Origin: an uncultured Bacteroidia bacterium
GTDB lineage: Bacteria; Bacteroidota; Bacteroidia; Bacteroidales; F082
Direction: 5' to 3'
Assembly: GCA_902802535.1 (NCBI GenBank)
Contig: CADCML010000031.1
Coordinates: forward strand, 1-42,664
Length of the DNA: 42,664 bases
How positions within the stretch are numbered: position 1 is the stretch's first letter; every line of letters begins with the position of its first letter. Under the pieces are notes generated by a model. It had not been told where the DNA came from. It ran no database searches and was given only the letters and a program-made list of their open reading frames with translations. Position numbers and translations under genes: made by a program. Below are positions 16,100-23,989 of the stretch, one piece after another.

Positions 16100-18453
16100 G
16101 GCTTGCGTGGTTTAACGGCTTTTTGAGGCTTGTAGGTCTTGCCAGTTCGGTTATGGGAAACCGCTTGGCGATGAACAAGACGCACTGAGATTTCGTCACT
16201 ACGCTCCTCGCCTGCCACTGAGCAACCTGTATTTGAAATCTGCAAACTTTTTGCACGTTCCGAGTCGGCAAAGACTTTTTCGCTCGACCAATACCTACCG
16301 GAACTGCCCACATCATAAGTCTTGTTTACATAATCAGCTTGTTTGTCGCTGATGCGGAATCCCGCTGCAGGCAAAAACACGGCACCTTTCGCTTCGAAAA
16401 CGGAATTCCACGTTTCCTGACTAATGACATTGCTCCCGTAAGACGCGTTCGACTCATTGGGACGATTAAGGTTGTAACTTCCCTTATTCCAGTTATCAGG
16501 TAGCAAAATCACGCCGTTCACCTCATCCACAATGGCTTTGGCATAACGAATGCCTGATTCGGTTTGGCGGTCATTGATGATATGGAACCATTCGTCGTTT
16601 GTCAAGGTTCGCCACGTGTTGCTGTTTTGATGCGTTTCGCCACCTTGATGAAGGCTGACGGTGTTGTCGCCCCAATCCACAAAAGCACCATAATCCTCAT
16701 TATCGACTGAACGGAAGGTAGGGTTGTTGCCCGTCCCCCAACCAAAGAGGTCAATCCATTGTTCATCATCGGTTTCAGAACCATCGCTGTCATTTAGGCT
16801 GCCGATGCAGTCGTATTGGTGGGCTGCAATTCGCCACGTATTGGTACTGGCCTGGTATTGCAGATTACCTTGAGCAAACCACACCAAAGTATCCTGCTCT
16901 TCGTTCACCGAGAAAAGGCCGCGCACCGCGCCTTCAGGAACATCTACACATTCCGCAACCAGATTTCGCTTTCCAGCCACCTCGAATGAATAGGAAGACG
17001 CACTGGAAACCACTTTATTGCCTTCTTTCCAGCAAGAGAAAGCTTTTCCTGGCTTTATCACTTCAACCGTCAACGTACAGAACTCCCCTTTCTCGTATGA
17101 GCCCATGCCCTCCACTTGACATTCAAAATAGGAAAAATCCACACTAATGTCAAAATGGGGTTGTGGAGTCTTGATTTTAGGCTGATCACTCTCATTCACC
17201 ATTGGGGTTTCGGTCTCGGTTGGAGTTGGAACAGGCTCAGCGGAAACAACTTCTTTTTCTTCCGCCTGGAATATGGGCACGACAGGCTCAACCTGGGTTT
17301 GGATCTCCTTCAACGGCAACGAAAGCTTGAGCGAGGCGTCTTTCTCAATATCAAAATCCCATTCCAAGATTTCATAGCCTTCTTTCACCAATCGAACCCT
17401 GTGCTTACCGACCGTTAACGACACAATGTTCGGAGTCTCTCCTTCCTCTTTGTTGTCAATGAAAATCGTGGCAAACATCGGCTCAGAAGACAAGTCAATT
17501 GATCCTGTATAGGGAGTCAGTCTTATCGGAATGCTTTTCTCGATGCCATCTTGGACCCTCAACGACGACAATTCATAACGATGGAAAAGCCTTTCATTTA
17601 CGATGTACAAATTGTAGTTGCCACTTGAAAGTTTCTTGCGTTTTCCACCGGTGATTTCGTCGGCTGTAATCGGTTGGGGTCGATAGTTTTCGTCAAGGAG
17701 AGTTATTGATGTTTCCGAATCATGTAGCATCCCGGCTTCTTCTTCGCTCAAACCACTGAATTTTAACCATCCAAATTCTGGAATCAATGATATTTGCACA
17801 ACTTTTTTCTCTTTTCCCACCTCAATCGTATCCATTATTTGATGATAATCCTTAGCCAACACCGAGTATGAATGTTTCCCCTCCTCCAGTTTTACTCCAA
17901 CTCTACCATCACTTAAAGGCCACAATACTCCATCAACAAACAAAGCAGGATTGACTTCCTTCGGTGCAACCTGAAATACAACATACTGCACATTGCCCGC
18001 GTTAGCTCCAGAAGAGGGTGACACCGCAATCGGTTTCGTCGATTTCAGTTCAATAGAATAGGATCGGTAAGGTTCCACCCTATTAATTCCCAAATCCTTT
18101 GGTATTATTGTCTGACTACCCCATTCTGTGTTATAAATCACAACTGCTTCAATTCCTTCAGTCACCCAAACCCAGATTTGGCCTCGTTCATAACCTTTTG
18201 AATCTATCCAAGCATAGTAATTAATATCCTCCGATTCAACCTTGAACCGCTTAAGATATTCAGAAGGGATGTCCCCTAAATTGATTTCAAATCTCGCACA
18301 TGGTTTGTCATTGTCATCTGTTTCCGCATTCAATAACAGCCTTTCTCCCTCAGTCATTGAGAACACCTCAAAGCTTTGTGCCTCAACCATTTTGGCTGAG
18401 GACAAAACCAACAATAAGAACAAAAACCGTATTCCTTTTTTCATTAAAGACAT
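16096..18453 (-). CDS. Secreted multi-domain protein: PEGA repeats and FISUMP-like C-terminal domain
   Basis: A 785-residue secreted protein. A signal peptide (to about 26) is followed by an N-terminal domain (about 50-130, with GQIWVWVTEGIEAV) that is shared with the first gene of this operon. Next come a PEGA-like module (about 158-224, VNPALFVDGVLW), a true PEGA domain (about 316-382, SEPMFATIFIDNKEEGETP), a Pro/Glu-rich linker (about 385-432) and a beta-grasp Listeria-Bacteroides-type repeat (about 435-503). The last 270 residues open with FSVNEEQ and VWFAQGNLQYQASTNTWRIA, typical of the FISUMP-like C-type-lectin-fold domain seen many times in Bacteroidales and Fibrobacter. PEGA and FISUMP modules are usually surface or carbohydrate-contact domains. 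It is the last gene of the operon. No T9SS tail was seen. Confidence 0.78.
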   Translation of the reverse strand: MSLMKKGIRFLFLLLVLSSAKMVEAQSFEVFSMTEGERLLLNAETDDNDKPCARFEINLGDIPSEYLKRFKVESEDINYYAWIDSKGYERGQIWVWVTEGIEAVVIYNTEWGSQTIIPKDLGINRVEPYRSYSIELKSTKPIAVSPSSGANAGNVQYVVFQVAPKEVNPALFVDGVLWPLSDGRVGVKLEEGKHSYSVLAKDYHQIMDTIEVGKEKKVVQISLIPEFGWLKFSGLSEEEAGMLHDSETSITLLDENYRPQPITADEITGGKRKKLSSGNYNLYIVNERLFHRYELSSLRVQDGIEKSIPIRLTPYTGSIDLSSEPMFATIFIDNKEEGETPNIVSLTVGKHRVRLVKEGYEILEWDFDIEKDASLKLSLPLKEIQTQVEPVVPIFQAEEKEVVSAEPVPTPTETETPMVNESDQPKIKTPQPHFDISVDFSYFECQVEGMGSYEKGEFCTLTVEVIKPGKAFSCWKEGNKVVSSASSYSFEVAGKRNLVAECVDVPEGAVRGLFSVNEEQDTLVWFAQGNLQYQASTNTWRIAAHQYDCIGSLNDSDGSETDDEQWIDLFGWGTGNNPTFRSVDNEDYGAFVDWGDNTVSLHQGGETHQNSNTWRTLTNDEWFHIINDRQTESGIRYAKAIVDEVNGVILLPDNWNKGSYNLNRPNESNASYGSNVISQETWNSVFEAKGAVFLPAAGFRISDKQADYVNKTYDVGSSGRYWSSEKVFADSERAKSLQISNTGCSVAGEERSDEISVRLVHRQAVSHNRTGKTYKPQKAVKPRKP

Positions 18454-18455
18454 GG

Positions 18456-20405
18456 TTATAATTTAAAATCTTTCAATCCAACCAACTCGTCGAAAGGTAG
18501 TTTGTCGCTCTGCCAAACCCTCGCATGGATGACCGGATAATTTTCCCTTCTTATGGTTTTTGGACGCAAGTCGACCACCAAGTAAAGATAGCCGACGTCG
18601 CCATAAGTGTCGGAATGATACTCCTGCAGAAGACGGATGCCATAAAGATTACCGTTGCTTGCCTTGGTGACCTCAACGTCTTTAAAGTTCAGGTTGATGA
18701 ACTTCTTACTCTTGAATTGCCGCTTCAATCGGGCCATGTACTCCGCTTTCGACAGCTCTTTGTAAGTCACTTCATTTTTCATCTGGATTTTGTCCTTCAC
18801 CTTATCATCACGTTTCTTCACCACATTACCTATGATAATCAAGGCGTTGTCGGAGAAAACCTGATCCAAATAAACGGAATCGTGCAGAGCGTATGCTGTC
18901 TGGTAGTCTTCGAGCAGGGTCAGCAGCTTCAGCTTGGAATCCTCATCCCATTTTGTCCGCCCCATAATGACGTTTTCATCCACATCGCAAAGCGAAAATG
19001 CCAGCGACTCAATCTTGTTGTCACTATTGAACCTGAACACAACATCCTCGGTAAACTTATGATTGTTGTTGAAGGCGAATTGCATTTTCAGGCCTTTGCA
19101 CAGCGTAACATCGCCCATCTTCGTAAATTCGTATTGCGGTGTGCCAATAATGCTGGCATGGCCATATTTGATCAAGTCTTCGAAATTGCTGTATCCCAAC
19201 TGAGTGAACAACGAGTTCTTGTCCTCGAAGCTATAGTCCCTGCTTCGAATGGCTGACTCTATCATCTCCATGCTATTGCGCTGCTCCTGAAACGGTTCAA
19301 CCGGCATGAAATCGTCCAGCATTGTTTCGCTTGTTTGTTGCATATCCATGGTGTCCGCCGACATGACGATTACCTCCTCCACTTCCGTAGCAACATTAAG
19401 AGGCTTTTTCTTGAGGGAAGCAATGTCGATGAACTTCACGGCTTCATCATCGAATGTGTAAAGGCCATCCTTGAGATAGGGTTGAATGTCTTTGTCAGAC
19501 CTGTTAGGCTCGAAATAGACGATTCTGAACGAAACTTCGTCTTTAGGATAGTGCAAGGTCATCTTTCCGATTCCATCCTTGAGCATGGTGACATCCGATG
19601 TGCTGTTGCCGTCAAAATAGGTGTAATAAAGCTTAGTTACATTATGTCCCTTATAGCTTGCACGCAATTCCACATCATATTCACTCTGGTACTGTCCCAC
19701 ATGGGTTTCGTTATAGGATAACGCCTCCACTTCGATGCCTTCCATGAGTTCTTTCATCCGGTCTTTTATATGGAGAGCGGCTGGCACTTCATCGCCATCA
19801 TCCGTTTTAATCCTGATATTCTCCTGATAGCTCATAATATAGCCGATATACCAATTCTCCAAAACATCATCGAATTTGTAGCTATCTACATGTCTGTCTC
19901 CATAATCATAAAATGCTTGCACCTCTCCAGTAAGCCTCTCCAGCCTTTCCTTTCGCTCTTGTATCTTTTTCTCCTCAATTTCCTTCATCTTTTTCTCCAC
20001 ATCCGACTTTTTGATGTAAACAAAAACCTGATAATTCTTGTTCTTGCTTGAAGGTTTCTTAACCGGAAGAGCGTTATAGTAGGGAAGATTCACATCGGTA
20101 AAGGTCTCATTCATCTGCGAGAACACTTCCTGCTCAACGATTTCGCCATTTTCGGAGGTGTGACTGATGTAATTACTGGTTTTCGACTTCACCTCAGTAT
20201 TGATATTCTTAGCCAATCGAAGAATGGCTTCCTCCTTGGCTTTGTCATACGTTTCGGCATATCCAGATTCATGCAAGTACTCCGAGTCCTTCTTGATCAT
20301 GTTCATCGTTTTATTGTTTTCCTTGATGTCCTCTTTGGAAATCTCCTGGGCTGAAACAGCTGTCATAGCGAACAACAAAAGAAAAGAAAGCAGTACTTGT
20401 TTCAT
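18456..20405 (-). CDS. Secreted protein of unknown function, middle gene of the envelope operon
   Basis: A 649-residue protein with a signal peptide (MKQVLLSFLLLFAMTAVSAQ, start 20405). The N-terminal domain (about 20-140) has the helix-plus-strand pattern of LPP20-like proteins (YDKAKEEAILRLAKNINTEV). A basic coiled coil follows (KKMKEIEEKKIQERKERLERL, near 150-180), then beta-rich repeats. The C-terminal 200 residues (from ENVIMGRTKWDED) read like an NTF2/SnoaL-type fold. No catalytic motif is visible. The gap to the downstream PEGA gene is 2 bases and to the upstream barrel gene about 50 bases, so it belongs to the same operon. Its conserved neighbourhood suggests a part in a surface complex, but the function is unknown. 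Confidence 0.7.
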   Translation of the reverse strand: MKQVLLSFLLLFAMTAVSAQEISKEDIKENNKTMNMIKKDSEYLHESGYAETYDKAKEEAILRLAKNINTEVKSKTSNYISHTSENGEIVEQEVFSQMNETFTDVNLPYYNALPVKKPSSKNKNYQVFVYIKKSDVEKKMKEIEEKKIQERKERLERLTGEVQAFYDYGDRHVDSYKFDDVLENWYIGYIMSYQENIRIKTDDGDEVPAALHIKDRMKELMEGIEVEALSYNETHVGQYQSEYDVELRASYKGHNVTKLYYTYFDGNSTSDVTMLKDGIGKMTLHYPKDEVSFRIVYFEPNRSDKDIQPYLKDGLYTFDDEAVKFIDIASLKKKPLNVATEVEEVIVMSADTMDMQQTSETMLDDFMPVEPFQEQRNSMEMIESAIRSRDYSFEDKNSLFTQLGYSNFEDLIKYGHASIIGTPQYEFTKMGDVTLCKGLKMQFAFNNNHKFTEDVVFRFNSDNKIESLAFSLCDVDENVIMGRTKWDEDSKLKLLTLLEDYQTAYALHDSVYLDQVFSDNALIIIGNVVKKRDDKVKDKIQMKNEVTYKELSKAEYMARLKRQFKSKKFINLNFKDVEVTKASNGNLYGIRLLQEYHSDTYGDVGYLYLVVDLRPKTIRRENYPVIHARVWQSDKLPFDELVGLKDFKL

Positions 20406-20458
20406 ATTACGCGAATTGTTTGTCATAGTCATTTACAATGCAGTTTTTGTCAATGAAT

Positions 20459-21820
20459 TTAGAATGCAAAACCTAAGCCCACTCGGGGTTCGACGACTCC
20501 GAATCTGCTGAAGTCGGTGGTGGTCACAGCCTCGGCTGAAATAATGAACCCACCCAAATGCAACTGCAATCCAGCAGCAGCATCCATACCTCTGATACTA
20601 AGGTCTTTATTTAAATAAGTTTTCCCAAATTTGGCTTTCCAAGACACATTTCTCACTCCGTAGCCGGCACCAAGACGGAAATAAAGCGGTTTAGCAATTC
20701 TCACCACTCCGCCAAACATGGCCGACCATCTATCCATAACAACCTCGCCAGTAAACGCGGGCTGTTCTCCATAGCTTGTATATCCCCAAGCGTCACAAGT
20801 GCCGTCACTCGTGAAACCTTCCACGCTCCCATTGGTCATAAGACTGATGAACCATCCCAAACGTTTCACGCCGCCAAAACTCAAGCCTGCCGCCCAATAA
20901 GACCTGTTTATCGATGAATAAGATTGGGGAACATAAACACCATTGGCAATTAAAAACGACTGCGATTTGATTTCATTTTTCTTTCCCACTTCCTCAGTCG
21001 TTATCTGGTCAGGCTCGACGTTCATATCGTCTTGTTCTATGATGCTTTCGTCCTTAATTTGAGGCTCAACAACTTGTTTTGGCTGAACGACTTGCGTTTC
21101 TTCCACAGGTTTCTTTGCAGGTTTCGGCAAGGGTTGACCCTCAACGGCTTCCAAAGGCACAAAAATATAGATGGGAGTGGAACCAACCACTTCTTCCCCT
21201 TCATACAATTTATATCCCACTGCTTCAATACGGAAGGAATGTTTGCCGCAATTCACCAATTTTCTTGTCTCGTGCCATTGTTCGCCATCCACGAACAATG
21301 AATAATCGGCATCAGCAGGATTGATGTCAAAACCAAGATACTGTTGCTGCAAACCGCTATTTGAATTTGAAACCGTAGTTGAGGAGCTTTGGTCAGATGC
21401 TACCAAGGTAACTTTCCAAGTATCCAAAGGTTCCACCGTTGCATCATAATCAGCCATGATATAGAGGACAAAATCCCCCAACACATCGTGTTTGATTTCA
21501 AATTGTTTGATTCCCGGCGATACCCAAACCCATATTTCATCGTTCTTTTGCACACGTTTCATCACATCCTTGCGCTTGACATCCTTATCACACTCAAAAT
21601 AAAAGCCTTTTTGCAGTTCAGGGCTAATATCCTCTGTAACAACGCGAAATACAGCACAATCTTTCCCAAAATTATCCTTCATCGGATTCAATTCTGCCGT
21701 TTGATCTTTTGGAGAAGTCCTCTCAAAGCCAACAACCTCATATTTAGGTTCTTGGGCTTGCACTAAATTCAACATCGCCAACAGAATTGATAAAAGCGAT
21801 AATCGTATATATTTTTCCAT
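20459..21820 (-). CDS. Outer-membrane beta-barrel protein with PEGA-like N-terminal domains
   Basis: A 453-residue protein. The signal peptide (to about 23) is followed by a domain at 54-140 (EIWVWVSPGIKQF) shared with the 16096 product. Next comes a PEGA-like module at about 160-215 (ADYSLFVDGEQW, CGKHSFRIEAVGY), also shared. A flexible Pro/Glu/Gln linker spans 225-285. The last 165 residues show alternating aromatic beta strands (YFRLGAGYGVRNVSWKA, LHLGGFIISAEAV) and end in a terminal Phe (GLGFAF), as expected for an outer-membrane barrel. It is the first gene of the operon and starts 24 bases downstream of a good promoter. An anchor role for the two other products is inferred, not shown. 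Confidence 0.75.
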   Translation of the reverse strand: MEKYIRLSLLSILLAMLNLVQAQEPKYEVVGFERTSPKDQTAELNPMKDNFGKDCAVFRVVTEDISPELQKGFYFECDKDVKRKDVMKRVQKNDEIWVWVSPGIKQFEIKHDVLGDFVLYIMADYDATVEPLDTWKVTLVASDQSSSTTVSNSNSGLQQQYLGFDINPADADYSLFVDGEQWHETRKLVNCGKHSFRIEAVGYKLYEGEEVVGSTPIYIFVPLEAVEGQPLPKPAKKPVEETQVVQPKQVVEPQIKDESIIEQDDMNVEPDQITTEEVGKKNEIKSQSFLIANGVYVPQSYSSINRSYWAAGLSFGGVKRLGWFISLMTNGSVEGFTSDGTCDAWGYTSYGEQPAFTGEVVMDRWSAMFGGVVRIAKPLYFRLGAGYGVRNVSWKAKFGKTYLNKDLSIRGMDAAAGLQLHLGGFIISAEAVTTTDFSRFGVVEPRVGLGFAF

Positions 21821-21843
21821 ATATTTGTCACAATAATTGGCTG

Positions 21844-21874
21844 CAAAAATACTAATAATATCTGAACAGGCAAA
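21844..21874 (-). promoter_or_regulatory. Promoter of the PEGA/barrel operon
   Basis: On the minus strand TTTG (21874-21871) and TATTTTTG (21851-21844) are separated by 19 bases, an exact fit to the Bacteroidota housekeeping consensus. The leader before the ATG at 21820 is short (about 20 bases). Confidence 0.75.
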
Positions 21875-21908
21875 GTTTTATTTAACAAAATCAACTCTGT
21901 GGTTAGAA

Positions 21909-23951
21909 TTAGAAAACTTTCCTCCATCCGCAGCCATTTTTCCACTCCGAACAGCCATAAGCGGTTCTCCCTTTGATGATATGTCCCTTGCCACAAAGCG
22001 GACATGGCTGCCCAATAATAGCATCAGGATTGTCTTCGGAAGGCATGTCATTTCTGCGAGGGACAGTGCGCTGGCTGGAATCTATGCCTTCCGCTGCTTT
22101 CTTAGGTTTGGTAGCTTTTTTCGGGGTTGTTTTCTTCGGTTTCTCCTCTACAACAGTCGCGGCAACGCGCCGATTGCTGTTATCCATCATCACCGTAGTG
22201 ACGATTTCCGTCACCATTTGTTTCAGTTCGTCAAGGAATTGTCGGGCTTCATATTTATGTTGCTCAATCTCACGGAGTTTCTTCTCCCAGATGCCTGTTA
22301 GTTCGGCACTTTTCAACAGGTCTTCATGGATGAGGCCAATGAGTTCAATGCCCGTGGGCGTGGGTTCGAGGCTTTTACGAACCTTTTTGATATAGTTGCG
22401 CTTGAACAATGTTTCAATGATGGCAGCTCGCGTCGATGGGCGCCCGATACCGTTTTCTTTCATCACCTCTCTAAGCGATTCATCGTCAACGAGTTTACCC
22501 GCCGTTTCCATGGCGCGGAGCAAAGTCGCTTCGGTATAAGGTTTCGGCGGCGAAGTCCATTTTTCGGCCAACTGCGGCTGGTGCGGCCCGTGCTCACCTT
22601 TGGTGAAAATGGGCAATGTTTTTTCCTCGTCCTCCTGCCCTTCTTTTTTCTCTTCCTCTTGCTTCACAGGTTTGATAACTTCGCGCCATCCCGGAATCAA
22701 AATCTGCTTGCCTGAAGTCTTGAACTCCACTTTCTCCACTTTGCCCAAAACCGTAGTCGTAGCAAACTGACAATCAGGATAGAACACAGCAATAAAATGG
22801 CGACAAACCTCATCATAAACCTTTTCCTCAGCAAACGACAAACCTTGCGGCACCACCCCCGTCGGAATAATGGCATGGTGGTCGGTGACCTTGCTGTTGT
22901 CGAACACCTTTTTGCTTTTGGGCAACTTCTTCCCTGCCAAAGGCGAAGTGTATTCAGCGTAATTGGTAAGTTTTGCCAGAATGTCAGGGCATTTCGGGTA
23001 GATGTCGTCACTCAGATAGGTCGTGTCCACACGCGGATAGGTGGTGTATTTCTTCTCGTAAAGGCTTTGGATGGTCTGCAATGTCTGGTCGGCAGACATG
23101 CTGTATTTCTTATTACATTCCACCTGAAGGGAGGTCAAATCATAGAGCTTCGGCGGGGCTTCCGTGCCTTTCTTGGTGGAAATGTCGGTCACGGTAAACT
23201 CTTTTCCTTCAACGCTTTGCAAATCCTTTTGGCCGTCCTCAACAGAGCCATATTTGCCTTTGGTGGCCGTAAAAGTCGTGTCGCGGTAAACGGTCGAAAG
23301 CACCCAATAGGCCTCCGGCTTGAAGTTGACGATTTCGTGATAGCGGTTGACAATCAGGGCTAAAGTAGGCGTTTGCACCCTGCCTATTGAGAGCACTTGT
23401 CTGTTTTGGCCATATTTCAAAGTGTAGAGCCGCGTGGCGTTCATGCCCAACAGCCAGTCACCGATGGCGCGGGAAAGTCCGGCCTCGTAAAGTGATTGGT
23501 ACTCGGATTGGTCTTTCAAGGTCTTAAATCCCTCACGGATAGACTCTTCCGTCAACGAGGAAATCCAAAGGCGTTTCACAGGACAATGCGCGGCGGCCTT
23601 TTGCATCACCCAACGTTGGATAAGTTCGCCCTCCTGACCGGCATCGCCACAGTTCACGATGCTGTCGGCTTTTTGGAATAAAGATTCAATGATTTTGAAT
23701 TGTTTCTCCACGCCTTTGTCGGCAATCAACTTGATGCCAAAGCGTTGCGGAATCATCGGCAGTCGGCTCAAGGCCCACGCCTTCCATTGGTCGGTGTAGT
23801 CGTGAGGTTCCTTCAGGGTGCAGAGATGGCCGAAAGTCCACGTCACCTGATAGCCGTTGCCTTCCATGTAGCCCTCATGTGAGGTGTTGGCACCCAACAC
23901 TTTGGCAATGTCGCGGGCGACGCTCGGCTTTTCGGCGATGCAGACAATCAT
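21909..23951 (-). CDS. topB: DNA topoisomerase III (type IA)
   Basis: A 680-residue type IA topoisomerase that cuts and passes single DNA strands, typically to untangle replication and recombination intermediates. Visible are the TOPRIM start IAEKPSVARDIA (E7), the acidic DAGQEGE (about 103-109), SIGRVQTPTLALIVNRY, the catalytic Tyr305 in KKYTTYPRVDTTYLSDD, and ENGIGRPSTRAAIIETLF near 500. A basic Lys-rich region at about 590-620 precedes a single C-terminal zinc ribbon (CPLCGKG ... CGW). The length is normal for Bacteroidota TopB. The antiporter gene upstream stops 27 bases before it, and AT-rich repeat DNA lies between, so co-transcription is possible. Confidence 0.95.
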   Translation of the reverse strand: MIVCIAEKPSVARDIAKVLGANTSHEGYMEGNGYQVTWTFGHLCTLKEPHDYTDQWKAWALSRLPMIPQRFGIKLIADKGVEKQFKIIESLFQKADSIVNCGDAGQEGELIQRWVMQKAAAHCPVKRLWISSLTEESIREGFKTLKDQSEYQSLYEAGLSRAIGDWLLGMNATRLYTLKYGQNRQVLSIGRVQTPTLALIVNRYHEIVNFKPEAYWVLSTVYRDTTFTATKGKYGSVEDGQKDLQSVEGKEFTVTDISTKKGTEAPPKLYDLTSLQVECNKKYSMSADQTLQTIQSLYEKKYTTYPRVDTTYLSDDIYPKCPDILAKLTNYAEYTSPLAGKKLPKSKKVFDNSKVTDHHAIIPTGVVPQGLSFAEEKVYDEVCRHFIAVFYPDCQFATTTVLGKVEKVEFKTSGKQILIPGWREVIKPVKQEEEKKEGQEDEEKTLPIFTKGEHGPHQPQLAEKWTSPPKPYTEATLLRAMETAGKLVDDESLREVMKENGIGRPSTRAAIIETLFKRNYIKKVRKSLEPTPTGIELIGLIHEDLLKSAELTGIWEKKLREIEQHKYEARQFLDELKQMVTEIVTTVMMDNSNRRVAATVVEEKPKKTTPKKATKPKKAAEGIDSSQRTVPRRNDMPSEDNPDAIIGQPCPLCGKGHIIKGRTAYGCSEWKNGCGWRKVF

Positions 23952-23954
23952 TGG

Positions 23955-23989
23955 ATTTCAAATTTAAAGATTTAAAATTCAAGATTTTA
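23955..23989. repeat. AT-rich dispersed repeat (TTTAAAATTCAA type)
   Basis: About 35 bases of A/T-rich TTTAAA/TTCAA units. A related block is at 33648-33679 (shared core TTTAAAATTCAA). The last bases of the antiporter frame, including its stop at 23979-23981, are made of this repeat. A further GGATTTCAAAT direct repeat flanks it. Confidence 0.4.
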
